Source: Iphinoe sp. HA4291-MV1
GTDB lineage: Bacteria > Cyanobacteriota > Cyanobacteriia > Cyanobacteriales > Nostocaceae
Reading direction: 5' to 3'
Assembly (NCBI GenBank): GCA_019359415.1
Contig: JAHHHH010000035.1
Coordinates: forward strand, 1 to 64,000
Length of the DNA: 64,000 nt
The notes under the pieces were generated by a model that made no database searches, was not told the origin of the DNA, and worked only from the letters and a program-made list of their open reading frames with translations. Made by a program: the position numbers and the translations under genes. Every line of letters starts with the position of its first letter. Positions within the stretch are counted from its first letter, which is position 1. Of this stretch, positions 38,711-48,158 are shown piece after piece.

Positions 38711-39205
38711 CTTATACAGTGAATAGAAGAAGGGCAAAAAAACATACGAAACAACTAGCTGAGGATAGTTGTTATCATTTACAAAATAAGTCAAATGATA
38801 GATATGGCTTTTTCTAACTTTTGACAGATAAGCGTTATTGAGTATGGCTTCGCCTCTAGAAATTCCACTCCCGCAGTATGAGTACACAACGATCCGAGTC
38901 GTTGTCTACTTTTACAGCAGCAGATTGTGCTTATGGATTCCAATCATGTTTTTAAGCCTGGTAGAGGCTATCTCACTTCACCATAAAGGACTCCTGCATG
39001 GAGTGGAATTTTTTATTTTTCCTGCTGATCTGAACTCTTGGGTGTTCTCATCAGATACCATTAATGAAGCGAAAAGCTCCCGATGAACTCACAACAGCTA
39101 GCTTGAGAGAGTGCAATATTTAGTGATCGCACCTCATTTAAGTTTGTATTCCAATTTTTTCCTCTCAATCTACCTAGTGTTTTCGTTAACTCTTTCTAGG
39201 GAGAG
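38711..39205. other. Gene-free spacer
   Basis: 495 nt between the GNAT stop and the 3' end of the minus-strand glycosylase gene. Short frames here show no domain, no ribosome-binding site and no repeats that I can support. Confidence 0.5.
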
Positions 39206-39874
39206 TTACATCGGCAATGAGGAACTGTTTTCAAAACCTTTACGCTTAAGATTGTTCAGATAGTAGTGCCATAAAATTCTTGCAGCGATCGCACGCCAAG
39301 GACGCCAACTTTCTGCAATTGCTTCGAGCTCTTCAGGTGTTGGACGTACTGCCAATCCCTTAAGTTTTTGTAGAGCGATCGCCAGTGCTAAATCACCTTT
39401 AGGAAAAACATCGGGACGTTGCAGCGCCATCAACAAGTAAATATCTACTGTCCAATCTCCAATACCTTTGATGCGCTTTAGTTCAGTCCGAATAATTGTT
39501 TCGTCCATTGTCTCTAGCTTAACAAGGTCAAGCTGACCACTTGTGATGGCATCCGCCAATGCACGACTGTACATAATCTTTTGCCGACTAAACCCAATTG
39601 CCTTTAATTGAACATCATCAAGTGTGATAAAATTTGCTGGCGTCAGCGGTACCACAACAGCACACAAGCGGTCACAAACAGCCTTTGCAGAAGCTAAGGA
39701 AACTTGTTGTCCTAAAATAATACCCAGAAGCGTTGGGAAACCTGCTTTTCTTTCCCACATTGGTGGAGATCCAAAAGTTTCTAAAACGCGAGCAAAATCG
39801 CTGTCACGACTGGTAAGCTCCATCAGAGCATGAGCAAAACTTTCTTGTGTGAGTGATTGTAAGTTGGTCAACAT
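39206..39874 (-). CDS. DNA-3-methyladenine glycosylase, AlkA type
   Basis: Protein of 222 aa of the HhH-GPD superfamily. It carries LGQQVSLASAKAV, the helix-hairpin-helix (LKRIKGIGDWTVD) and the catalytic Asp in FPKGDLAL, followed by the SWRPWRAIAARILWHYY segment typical of AlkA. It removes alkylated bases from DNA as the first step of base excision repair. It is shorter than E. coli AlkA because it lacks the extra N-terminal domain. An Ada-type gene lies 2.7 kb away, so alkylation repair is represented twice in this neighbourhood. Confidence 0.9.
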   Translation of the reverse strand: MLTNLQSLTQESFAHALMELTSRDSDFARVLETFGSPPMWERKAGFPTLLGIILGQQVSLASAKAVCDRLCAVVVPLTPANFITLDDVQLKAIGFSRQKIMYSRALADAITSGQLDLVKLETMDETIIRTELKRIKGIGDWTVDIYLLMALQRPDVFPKGDLALAIALQKLKGLAVRPTPEELEAIAESWRPWRAIAARILWHYYLNNLKRKGFENSSSLPM

Positions 39875-39891
39875 AAATATCTGAAATCAAC

Positions 39892-40284
39892 ATGACTAAG
39901 CTAATTGAATACGAAGAAGCCAGCGACGAAGTACGCAAGGTATATGATGACATCCGCGCCACGCGCAAGACTGACTACATCAACAACTTCTGGAAAGCTA
40001 TAGCCAACCATCCCCCTACCTTACAGCGAACGTGGCAAGCAGTAAAAGAAGTCATGACTGCTCCTGGCGAACTTGATCCGCTGATGCGCGAGTTGATTTA
40101 CATAGCTGTCAGCGTGACAAATGGTTGTGAGTATTGCATAGCCTCGCATACAGCAGCAGCGCGTGCCAAGGGAATGAGCGATGATATGTTTGGCGAAGTG
40201 ATGGCAATTATTGCCACAGCAAATACAACCAATCGCCTCGCCAACGGTTACCGGGTTCCAGTAGATGAGCAATATAAGAATTAG
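39892..40284 (+). CDS. Carboxymuconolactone decarboxylase/AhpD-like protein
   Basis: Protein of 130 aa. The alkylhydroperoxidase core has CEYCIASHTAAARAKG, giving the CxxC and downstream His used by AhpD-type enzymes for thiol-based peroxide reduction. It is divergent from the AlkA-like gene, the starts being 17 nt apart, and upstream of a MarR regulator on the same strand. Redox or stress function is likely; the substrate is unknown. Confidence 0.88.
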   Translation: MTKLIEYEEASDEVRKVYDDIRATRKTDYINNFWKAIANHPPTLQRTWQAVKEVMTAPGELDPLMRELIYIAVSVTNGCEYCIASHTAAARAKGMSDDMFGEVMAIIATANTTNRLANGYRVPVDEQYKN

Positions 40285-40351
40285 AAGAGGCAATGACCGA
40301 CTCACTTTGCTTTTAGCTACTTTATAATTAGCTGGCTAATGAAACTTCTTT

Positions 40352-40867
40352 TTGACTGTGACTATACTGCGTCCCCTAGTTAACAAACAAACTATCCTAG
40401 AACTTGCCAAGCATTATCCTGAGTTAGACGTTGCTTCAGTGGAAACTTGTTTGGCTTTTCTGTATGCTACAGCCGATGTTTATCAAGCTATAGATGTTCA
40501 TTTTGCTCGCTATGGTCTTTCAAAAGGAAAATTTACTCTGTTGATGCAATTGTATCAAGCTCACGAGAAAGGGTTAACACCTTCTGAATGTGCTGAACGA
40601 GCAGGTGTTACTAAAGCAACAATCACAGGACTCCTTGACGGACTTGAACGAGATGGATTGGTAAGACGCTTCCCTGACTCACAAGACAGGCGGATGCTTC
40701 GTTTGCAACTCACAGATCAGGGACGGGACTTGCTTTCTCAAATGCTTCCAGATCATTTTTGCCGCACCACCGGCTTGATGGCTAATCTCACTGACAGCGA
40801 AAAAAAGACACTCATCAAACTTTTAAATAAAGTACGCGCTGGAACCTCAGCAATGCTTGACCCCTAA
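40352..40867 (+). CDS. MarR family transcriptional regulator
   Basis: Protein of 171 aa as called from a TTG at 40352; a GTG two codons later is equally possible and no in-frame ATG fits. The winged helix-turn-helix reads LTPSECAERAGVTKATITGLLDGLERDGLVRR, with wing DSQDRRMLRLQLT. MarR proteins bind DNA as dimers and are usually released by small aromatic ligands or oxidants. The downstream membrane protein and O-methyltransferase genes, on the same strand with 60-90 nt gaps, are the likely targets. Confidence 0.92.
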   Translation: MTVTILRPLVNKQTILELAKHYPELDVASVETCLAFLYATADVYQAIDVHFARYGLSKGKFTLLMQLYQAHEKGLTPSECAERAGVTKATITGLLDGLERDGLVRRFPDSQDRRMLRLQLTDQGRDLLSQMLPDHFCRTTGLMANLTDSEKKTLIKLLNKVRAGTSAMLDP

Positions 40868-40958
40868 AAGAAATGCTTGTCGTTCATTGTTACTTAGTGT
40901 AAGGTATTGATTAGGGGGCTAACTATAAGTTACCTAATCAAATTTAGAAAAAACTCAT

Positions 40959-41492
40959 ATGAACAAGCTAAGCGTCAAGCAAAAAAACTGGTTGCTAACG
41001 TTTCATGTCGCCTTTGGAGGAATTTGGTTTGGTACAGCTTTATGCATGATCGCTGTTGCTTTGAGCAACCGAAACACTCTCAATGGTGATGAATTGTATG
41101 CGATCAACGCAGTTATGAAGTTGCTGGATGATTTTGTGATTATTCCTTCTGCCATCTTATCGTTGATGACAGGTGGATTACTTTGCTGGCTTACCATTTG
41201 GGGATTTTTCAAACACTACTGGGTGATCGTCAAATGGATAGCAACTGTAACACTCATTGTCACTGGTACAATTTGGCTTGGTCCTTGGATAAATGCGATG
41301 ACTGCTATTTCTGATGCAGAAAGGTTACAAGCACTGCAAAATCCGTTGTATGTATTTGACCAAAAGGCAGTGCTTGTGGGTGCTATTATTCAGACCTCAT
41401 GCGTTTTAGCAATTATTGGCATTTCTGTTCTCAAGCCTTGGGGAAGGCGAAAACTCAAGGTGCAGAGTCAAGCGCCTGTTACTAACAGTTGA
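40959..41492 (+). CDS. Four-helix membrane protein, DUF2269-like
   Basis: Protein of 177 aa with four predicted membrane segments: about 12-34 (LLTFHVAFGGIWFGTALCMI), 58-80, 88-108 and 135-158, and a basic C-terminal tail. The His in TFHVAFGGIWFG matches the first helix of DUF2269-type proteins. The function is unknown. It lies between the MarR gene and the methyltransferase gene, suggesting a common operon. Confidence 0.75.
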   Translation: MNKLSVKQKNWLLTFHVAFGGIWFGTALCMIAVALSNRNTLNGDELYAINAVMKLLDDFVIIPSAILSLMTGGLLCWLTIWGFFKHYWVIVKWIATVTLIVTGTIWLGPWINAMTAISDAERLQALQNPLYVFDQKAVLVGAIIQTSCVLAIIGISVLKPWGRRKLKVQSQAPVTNS

Positions 41493-41552
41493 ACTTGCTT
41501 GTTGTTCGGTCCAATATAACTTTATCAAATTCATTGTTGGAGAAACAGAAAA

Positions 41553-42608
41553 ATGTCGATAATGACTCCTCATTCTCAAGCAAATCCAGCGTCGCCACCC
41601 GAATCCTTAGCTCAGTTACTACAAATGATGAATGGGATGTGGCTGACACAAAGTATTGGCGTAGCAGCAAAACTTGGGGTAGCAGATCACCTTATTGAGG
41701 GTGCCAAAAGCGTTGAAACTTTAGCCCAATCCTTGAATGTTAATTCACAAGCATTGTATCGACTGCTACGGGCACTAGCGAGTGTTGGCATCTTTGCAGA
41801 AGGAGAGCATCAACATTTCCAATTGACACCATTGGCTGAATATCTTCGTAGTGATGTCCCACATTCCATTCGTGCTTTAGCTATCTGGACAGGAATTGAA
41901 CCTTCACACTGGCAGACGTGGGGCAACTTGCTCTACAGTGTAAAAACTGGCAAGCCTGCATTTGAGCAAGTGAATCGAATGCCCATTTTCGATTACTTTG
42001 ATCAGAATCCAGAAGCGGCAGCTGTGTTCAATCAGGCAATGACAAGTGCCAGTGCGATGTATAATCCTGCTATCATTTCTGCTTATGACTTTTCATCCAT
42101 CACCATGTTGGTTGATATTGGAGGTGGGCAAGGTGCTTTTTTAGCTGCGATTTTGCAAGCTAATCCGCATTTAAATGGCATCGTTTATGACTTACCTGTA
42201 GTTGTTGCAGGAGCAAAACCATATTTAGAGCAACTGGGTTTGCAGCAGAGATGTCAAGCAGTTGGGGGAAGCTTTCTGGAGTCTGTTCCGGATGGAGGCG
42301 ATGCCTACATTATGAAAAATGTTATGACGAATTGGGATGATGAACACGCCATCCAAATCCTGAAAAATTGCTACCGCGTCATGCCAAAGGGCGGAAAACT
42401 ACTTTTGGTGCAAAATGTAATTGTGCCAGGAAATGAACCCGCTTTAGGGAAGTTTACCGATTTGGAAATGTTGCTCGTGACTTCCGGGGGGCGTGAGCGA
42501 ACTGCTGTAGAATTTGAGAAAATTCTCATCGCTGCGGGCTTCCAACTGACTCAAATCCTCCCGACAGGATGTCCATCCAGCATAGTTGAAGCAGTCAAAC
42601 CTGAGTAA
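41553..42608 (+). CDS. SAM-dependent O-methyltransferase
   Basis: Protein of 351 aa resembling plant-type and hydroxyneurosporene/acetylserotonin O-methyltransferases. An N-terminal dimerisation winged helix (LAQSLNVNSQALYRLLRALASVGIF) is followed by the SAM-binding fold (LVDIGGGQGAFLAAI near 188-202) and KNVMTNWDDEHAI, in which the usual catalytic His of LHDW is replaced by Asn/Thr (VMTNW). GGAGAAACAG before the ATG is a good ribosome-binding site. It could modify a phenolic or other hydroxyl. A link with the PKS cluster 5.8 kb away is possible but not shown. It converges on the Ada gene with a 4-nt gap. Confidence 0.9.
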   Translation: MSIMTPHSQANPASPPESLAQLLQMMNGMWLTQSIGVAAKLGVADHLIEGAKSVETLAQSLNVNSQALYRLLRALASVGIFAEGEHQHFQLTPLAEYLRSDVPHSIRALAIWTGIEPSHWQTWGNLLYSVKTGKPAFEQVNRMPIFDYFDQNPEAAAVFNQAMTSASAMYNPAIISAYDFSSITMLVDIGGGQGAFLAAILQANPHLNGIVYDLPVVVAGAKPYLEQLGLQQRCQAVGGSFLESVPDGGDAYIMKNVMTNWDDEHAIQILKNCYRVMPKGGKLLLVQNVIVPGNEPALGKFTDLEMLLVTSGGRERTAVEFEKILIAAGFQLTQILPTGCPSSIVEAVKPE

Positions 42609-42612
42609 GCAA

Positions 42613-43689
42613 TTAGACATCATGGCTTTTATTCGCTTCTTGTGCTAAGAGTTTTTGTTTGCGCTCAATCCCCCAGTGATAGCCGCCAAGGTTGCCATCA
42701 GTTCGCAGGACACGGTGACATGGTACGATTAAAGCTGTTGGATTAGCACCACAAGCACTACCTACAGCACGAACTGCGTGGGGTTTACCAATTTCACGGG
42801 CGATATCAGCATAGGTGCGCGTTTCGCCATACGGAATTTTCTGCAATGCTTGCCAGACTTGTTTTTGAAATGCTGTCCCGAGTACATCAAGCGGCAAATC
42901 GAGATGTTGCTCATCTCCTATGATGAAGTTGAGGATTGTCTGTACCCATTCTCGGTGTATATCGTCATCACGTGCAATTTGCGCTTGATGGAATTCACTG
43001 ACAAGAAGACGTTCTAGATCATCTGCTTCATCACCTAATTTCACAGCGCAGATTCCTTTTTCAGTTGTTGCCACAAGCAGATATCCTAGAGAACATGGAA
43101 CAACAGTATAAGCAATGTGCATTCCCTTGCCACTACACTGATAAGTCTTTGGTGTCATTCCAAGTTGCTTGGATGCTTTTTCATACAATCGGCTGCTCGA
43201 TCCATATCCCGTGTCGTAAAGTGCATGAGCAATTTCCTCTCCTTGTTGAAGACGTTGCTTAAAGCGATCGCTCCGAATTGCATCTGCATATTCAAAAGGG
43301 GATACGCCCATTATTTGTTTGAAGATTCGTTGCAAATAGCTAGGACTTATCTCAAAGTGAGAACTGAGTTCTGATAGAGTAGGGATGCGATCAACTTGTT
43401 CTTCAATGTATCGACACACTGCCAAAATTTTAGCTTTGGTCAAATTCGGAACTATTTCATATTGCGGCTGACACCGCTTACAAGGTCGAAAACCTGCGAT
43501 TTCAGCTTCTTGTGGTGACTGAAAAAAACAAACTTGCTTTCTATTTGGTCTTCTACTAGGACATGTCGGTCGGCAGTAGATGCGTGTAGAGCGGACACAG
43601 TAGAATAGCTTTCCATCGAAACTGGTGTCTCTATTCAGAATTGCTTGCCAAAAAGTTTCTTCTGTGATATGAGTCTGTTGTAATTCCAT
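42613..43689 (-). CDS. ada: Bifunctional Ada: methyltransferase and AraC-type regulator
   Basis: Protein of 358 aa. The N-terminal zinc domain has ligands Cys39, Cys43, Cys70 and Cys73 (YCRPTCPSR...RPCKRC), the site that takes methyl groups from phosphotriesters. Then come an AraC-type DNA-binding domain (LSELSSHFEISPSYLQRIFKQ) and the O6-methylguanine methyltransferase domain with the acceptor Cys in VPCHRV and a preceding Arg/Asn helix. All functional cysteines are present, so it should repair DNA methylation and activate its own regulon after N-terminal methylation. Confidence 0.95.
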   Translation of the reverse strand: MELQQTHITEETFWQAILNRDTSFDGKLFYCVRSTRIYCRPTCPSRRPNRKQVCFFQSPQEAEIAGFRPCKRCQPQYEIVPNLTKAKILAVCRYIEEQVDRIPTLSELSSHFEISPSYLQRIFKQIMGVSPFEYADAIRSDRFKQRLQQGEEIAHALYDTGYGSSSRLYEKASKQLGMTPKTYQCSGKGMHIAYTVVPCSLGYLLVATTEKGICAVKLGDEADDLERLLVSEFHQAQIARDDDIHREWVQTILNFIIGDEQHLDLPLDVLGTAFQKQVWQALQKIPYGETRTYADIAREIGKPHAVRAVGSACGANPTALIVPCHRVLRTDGNLGGYHWGIERKQKLLAQEANKSHDV

Positions 43690-43823
43690 TGATATCTCGT
43701 TCAGATATATCGTTCATTGTCAAGAGCTTTAATCAATACTAGATTAGGTGTATGCACAAGCTACGTTCTACCCGATTGTTGCGATCAATATTTAAGCTTT
43801 TATTTTGTCAACGCTTAAACTCT

Positions 43824-44267
43824 TTAAACTCTATGATTCTTAATTAGAAGATTTGCGATTTCTGTTACTAACTCATTAGGGTCAATAGGTTTAATCAAGT
43901 AAGATTGAAATCCAGATGTGAGAGCAAGGTCGCGACCTTCTTCTGAATCCATCGCTGTTATTGCAATAGCCGGAATCTCATTTTGTGGAGGATTGAGTGT
44001 TCTGACTCTACGAATTAACGAATATCCATCTACTTCTGGCATGGCAATGTCGATAATTAAAATATCCGGTGTAAATTGTTTGATGACTTCAAGAGCTTCT
44101 AACGCAGATGTTGCCGTCATTATTTGAACACCGTAGCTTTCAAGAATAAAGGTAGTTAAAACAAGGCTGTCAGTATCATCATCTACTACAACTATTCGTA
44201 AACCATCTAAGGTCTGAGATTTTTTTACATCATCGTCAGGATGACGATTTTCGGAAGGATCTGCCAC
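43824..44267 (-). CDS. Single-domain response regulator
   Basis: Protein of 147 aa, one CheY-like receiver. Acidic pocket VVVDDDTDS, phosphoacceptor Asp in ILIIDIAMPEVDG, the Thr position in AITAMD and Lys in LIKPID are all present. It has no output domain. A charged 25-residue N-terminal extension (PSENRHPDDDVKKSQ) precedes the receiver. It probably relays a signal from a hybrid histidine kinase, as such receivers do in cyanobacteria; no kinase is adjacent. Confidence 0.92.
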   Translation of the reverse strand: MADPSENRHPDDDVKKSQTLDGLRIVVVDDDTDSLVLTTFILESYGVQIMTATSALEALEVIKQFTPDILIIDIAMPEVDGYSLIRRVRTLNPPQNEIPAIAITAMDSEEGRDLALTSGFQSYLIKPIDPNELVTEIANLLIKNHRV

Positions 44268-44599
44268 GCTATTATTAGCCTCCTTAGTTGTTTTCTCTAT
44301 TAGGAGGAAGTCCTGCTGGGAGCTAGCTGGAAACTAGCAGCCTAGCGGGCATATTTGAATTTTACTTGTTAATGAGAGCAAGATTCTCAAAGCTTAGTCT
44401 TTTTTCCTCTGAAGTTATCAACTTCGCAATCCACTAACATCTTTCTGCTCGAAAATTTACTAACCAAAAACCTAACAAAACAGAAAATCCCTCAAAAAGA
44501 GAAATAGAACAACTCTCTACTGAAGGAAAATCTGCTTAATCAGGCTTAACAAAGATATCTTGCGTTACTCACAAATGAAATTCATTTGTAGTTTATTCT
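44268..44599. other. Gene-free spacer
   Basis: 332 nt. It contains a small hairpin (GCTAG-CTGGAAA-CTAGC near 44320) upstream of the response-regulator gene and otherwise nothing I can identify. Confidence 0.45.
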
Positions 44600-45772
44600 C
44601 TAATAAGTTGGCACCGACGGGTCAATCTCTTTACTCCAAGCAAGAATTCCACCTTTCACATTCGTACCATCAACTCCCGCTTCATTGAGAATGCCGAGGG
44701 CTTTTGCAGAACGCATACCCGATTTACAATGAGCAATCAGGCGATGACCGTTGAGCAACTCCTTCACCTTAGTAACACCTTCGCCACTTTCAATTTCCGA
44801 CAAAGGTATCAAAACAGAACCAGGAATTTTGGCAATTTCGTACTCGTGCGGGTTGCGGACATCTAGCAGCACAAAATCATTTGTACCATTATCTAGTAAT
44901 TCCTTCAACTCCTGTACAGTCATTTCTGACATTTCCATCTGCTGTTTCTCCTCTTGTGCTTTGGCTTGTGGAATACCGCAGAATTGTTCGTAGTCTATCA
45001 ACTTTTCAATCACTGGACGAACTGGGTTAGGACGCAGCTTTAACTCTCGGAACTTCATATTTAAGGCATCGTAAAGTAGCAAGCGTCCACTTAAAGTTGT
45101 TCCCTTGCCAATGATAATTTTGACAGTTTCCGTCGCTTGGATAACACCAATAATTCCTGGTAAAATTCCTAGAACACCACCTTCTGCACAAGAAGGAACC
45201 ATTCCTGGTGGTGGTGGTTCAGGATAAAGGTCACGATAATTGGGTCCACCCTCGTAATTAAATACTGTCGCTTGCCCTTCAAAACGGAAAATTGAACCGT
45301 AGACGTTGGGCTTGTTCAGTAACACACAAGCATCGTTGACGAGATAACGAGTGGGGAAGTTATCGGTACCATCCACTATGACATCGTAAGGTCTAATGAT
45401 ATCGAGGGCGTTTTCTGAAGTCAAGCGAGTTTCGTATAAGTCAACTTGACAATACGGATTAATCTCTAGAATACGATTCTTTGCAGATTCAATTTTGGGT
45501 TTACCTACCCAAGATGTCCCATGAATGACTTGGCGTTGCAAGTTGGAAGTATCGACAACATCGAAATCAACAATACCAATACGTCCGATACCCGCCGCCG
45601 CCAAATACAAAAGCAGAGGGGAACCCAATCCACCCGTACCGATACACAGCACACTAGCAACTTTCAAGCGTTTTTGTCCCTCCAACCCCACTTCTGGCAA
45701 AATTAAGTGGCGGGAGTAACGTTCGTAATCATCTTTTGTAAGTTGGATTTCATCCAGATTAGGATTGAGCAT
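44600..45772 (-). CDS. moeB: MoeB/ThiF-like adenylyltransferase with C-terminal rhodanese
   Basis: Protein of 390 aa. The E1-like domain has the nucleotide loop GTGGLGSPLLLYLAAAG, the Arg finger region NLQRQV and the Asp of VDGTDNFPTR. The C-terminal rhodanese domain (from about 285) has the persulfide Cys in HCKSGMRS. The fusion corresponds to MoeZ/MoeBR types, which adenylate the C terminus of small sulfur carriers (MoaD, ThiS) and transfer sulfur to them. I see no CxxC zinc pairs of the E. coli MoeB kind. A JAMM-domain gene follows upstream on the same strand. Confidence 0.93.
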   Translation of the reverse strand: MLNPNLDEIQLTKDDYERYSRHLILPEVGLEGQKRLKVASVLCIGTGGLGSPLLLYLAAAGIGRIGIVDFDVVDTSNLQRQVIHGTSWVGKPKIESAKNRILEINPYCQVDLYETRLTSENALDIIRPYDVIVDGTDNFPTRYLVNDACVLLNKPNVYGSIFRFEGQATVFNYEGGPNYRDLYPEPPPPGMVPSCAEGGVLGILPGIIGVIQATETVKIIIGKGTTLSGRLLLYDALNMKFRELKLRPNPVRPVIEKLIDYEQFCGIPQAKAQEEKQQMEMSEMTVQELKELLDNGTNDFVLLDVRNPHEYEIAKIPGSVLIPLSEIESGEGVTKVKELLNGHRLIAHCKSGMRSAKALGILNEAGVDGTNVKGGILAWSKEIDPSVPTY

Positions 45773-45970
45773 AGCACTTTGATGAGCAAGAGCGAACTGA
45801 ACAATTCAAAATTCAAAGTATGCCCTTTGGGCACGCTACGCGAACAAAAATCGTTTCGTGCTAATTGTGGCACGCATTTGGCTGTTTAATGTATGTCTTT
45901 CTATATGCAAGACAGTTTATTGATCCTATCCAAAAACGAGGTATCTTTAATAGGTGTGTTCAATAAATTG

Positions 45971-46432
45971 TTAAATTTTGTTTTCAATTGCTTCCTGCTG
46001 AAACTGGTGACTGTCATCCAAAGTCCAACTTTTTATGTCACTCGCTTTGCCACTTTGTACGGAAACAATAATGTAAGAGTATTCTTGCCAAGCACACTGA
46101 CGGTCAAATTCTGAAGGGGTTGCTGGATGGTCAGTATGGGAGTGATAGATACCTACGATATTTAGGTTTCGCTCACGCGCTTCCCTTTGTGCTTGCAACA
46201 TAACTTGAGGTGCGATCGCATACCTTCGCCTTTTGCTAAAAGATGTGTCTTCTCCTGGGAAATCTGCCGCTGTTTCTGCATTCCAGGCATTTTTTGTTGG
46301 CATGACTTCTACTACAGTTTTGCCCTCACTTGTTAGATAGCCTAGTACTATACCACAACATTCTTCAGGGTAGGTCGTTTCAGCGTGAGTGCTGATGGTT
46401 TGTAAGTGTTCTGGAAAGAGTTTGAGAACCAC
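45971..46432 (-). CDS. JAMM/MPN-domain metalloprotease
   Basis: Protein of 153 aa. Zinc-site residues of the JAMM motif are complete: Glu in PEECCG (23/24), His97 and His99 in YHSHTDHPATPSEFD, Ser107 and Asp110. Such stand-alone bacterial JAMM proteins cleave next to the diglycine of ubiquitin-like or sulfur-carrier proteins, for example Mec+ trimming CysO. It lies just upstream of the MoeB/rhodanese gene on the same strand, 198 nt apart, which supports a shared role with sulfur carriers. Confidence 0.9.
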   Translation of the reverse strand: MVLKLFPEHLQTISTHAETTYPEECCGIVLGYLTSEGKTVVEVMPTKNAWNAETAADFPGEDTSFSKRRRYAIAPQVMLQAQREARERNLNIVGIYHSHTDHPATPSEFDRQCAWQEYSYIIVSVQSGKASDIKSWTLDDSHQFQQEAIENKI

Positions 46433-46856
46433 AAAGAATTTTTAACCGCAGATGAATTGTAAACGCCTGTGAGCGGTTGCAAAAATATGCTGATAGGGAC
46501 AAGCACTACTAATACGATCGCTTACTACATTTCATGGGACAACGCAAACCGTCTAATGGCACTTAGACAAAAAACACTCAGAAAAAAGCCTCAAATCTAT
46601 CATACAGAGAAATTTTGACATCGTTTTGCTTGATTTTTTGATATGTCTAGGTTTGGATCATTTTTGAGCATTTGATGTATTTCCCTTACCCTGCATGGGT
46701 TTGAGGCTTGTTTCTCCCTCAAAAATGTTTAAGTCCCATTAATCCAGTTGTCTTAACAGACGATGTGCATTTTAACTGGGCAAAATAGATCTCAAGGCTG
46801 ATTTTAACAGACCAGAATCCACTAGAGTTGGCAGTGAATTTGTTTGTACCTCCTTC
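46433..46856. other. Gene-free spacer
   Basis: 424 nt. A 10-bp inverted repeat (AAGCCTCAAA near 46591 and TTTGAGGCTT near 46692) spans about 100 nt; no gene is visible. Confidence 0.45.
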
Positions 46857-47345
46857 TTACTTCACTCTCTTAGCAATAAAATTTACACTTGAACCAGCGT
46901 CTGTTCGTGTGGTGTATATTTCCTTGCCCCCATCAACAACTACGCCAAACTGATTGTTTTGTTCTGCTAAATCGCCAGTGACATTGCCTGCAAGTGTGAC
47001 AGTACAATCACTATTAACTTCATAGGTACCAGAAAAACCGAACGGAAAGATATTTCCACCGGCAGATACATAGCCACTTCCATCGAAATTACCTTGACCA
47101 TCAAAAACGGCTATTCTCGTTGCAGAAATAGGAGTGAAGGGTGCTTGAGTACCGAAAAAGCCTGTAGCCTGCACTCCATAGTTGCCCTTCAAGGTTGCAT
47201 TAGAGCAAGTATAATTTTTCTTACCATATGCTTCCTGCGTTTTAGCAGAGGTTCCCAAGCTCACAACTCCTAAAGTAAGGGCAGCAGACACAACCGCTGT
47301 GACTGATGCACTCACAAAAGAATTTCTTCGTTGCTGTGATGACAT
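46857..47345 (-). CDS. Exported protein of unknown function
   Basis: 162 aa from the ATG at 47345, which has AAGGAG 6 nt upstream; a longer frame starting at 47393 is less likely. The N terminus is a signal peptide (RRNSFVSASVTAVVSAALTLGVVSLG). The mature part is rich in Gly, Thr and Val with regular beta-strand spacing (NATLKGNYGVQATGF, AVFDGQGNFDGSG, SGTYEVNSDCTVTL) and two cysteines that may pair. The pattern resembles small secreted beta-sandwich proteins common in cyanobacteria. No function is assigned. Confidence 0.8.
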   Translation of the reverse strand: MSSQQRRNSFVSASVTAVVSAALTLGVVSLGTSAKTQEAYGKKNYTCSNATLKGNYGVQATGFFGTQAPFTPISATRIAVFDGQGNFDGSGYVSAGGNIFPFGFSGTYEVNSDCTVTLAGNVTGDLAEQNNQFGVVVDGGKEIYTTRTDAGSSVNFIAKRVK

Positions 47346-47793
47346 TTTTATCTCCTTTTTGCAGAAAATTGTACTGATTTTTTGAGATGGCACTAGAAAT
47401 AGACAGCTAGTACTCCCTGGAACTAAGACAACATTGTTCGCAACTAGCCTGGTATAACTATCTATAAGGAAAATAATTTGTAGGCTAACTTTGAGACTAT
47501 CAATCTATAAAAGCTGCTCTCTTTATTTTTTGGCAGTCTTGATTGTTTCGAGATTCTAAGTAAATCTATTTAGATAAAAGCATCATAACACGATTAACTT
47601 TTATTCATTTAAATGTCAAGTGATAATTTTATAATAAAAGTAGGTAATTTTTCCAGAAAATATTCTCACTTGATAACTAGAAAATGTAGGAAAGGTGGGA
47701 AATTGCAAGTTAATGAGGTACACCTTTTCAATTCAAGAGCCAGATATAGAGCTAATTTTACTTCTGACTCCTGAATTCCGCTGTATAATACTT

Positions 47794-47917
47794 TTAGAAC
47801 TTACGAATTGACAGAAAGTACAAAATATGTACTGCTAACTTCTGGCATTTCAGCTTAATTTTTCAACATTTTTAGGCGATTGCGCAGAGCGCACTACCCC
47901 TTGGGCAATCGCTATTT
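47794..47917. repeat. Dispersed repeat, copy 2 of 2
   Basis: Counterpart of 36896-37020, same orientation, with small substitutions. The GCGATTGC/GCAATCGC inverted pair is conserved although the sequence between them differs, which suggests selection or constraint on the stem. Confidence 0.65.
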
Positions 47918-48158
47918 GTCGAGTGGTAATTGAGAAAAGCCTGAAACGACCGAGTCTGCTGGGGGAAGCTTCCCCCGGCTAGCTCCACGATAAGTACCCA
48001 TGCATAAATATTTAGACATTTCCCAAAACGGCTGGAACATCTGTGGAATACAGCTGTTCCCTGTTTCCCGTTCCCTGTTCCCTCTTCCAACTAGATAATT
48101 TATTTTGCACGACTACTTATTGTCATCGTAAATTAAAGGGTTTGAGACCACGAGCGTC

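Noticed and set aside
38838-39086. 82-codon frame as a gene
   Set aside because: No homology features, no ribosome-binding site and atypical codon use.
41553-42608. O-methyltransferase as part of the PKS/NRPS cluster
   Set aside because: It lies 5.8 kb upstream on the other strand with unrelated genes between; proximity alone is not enough.
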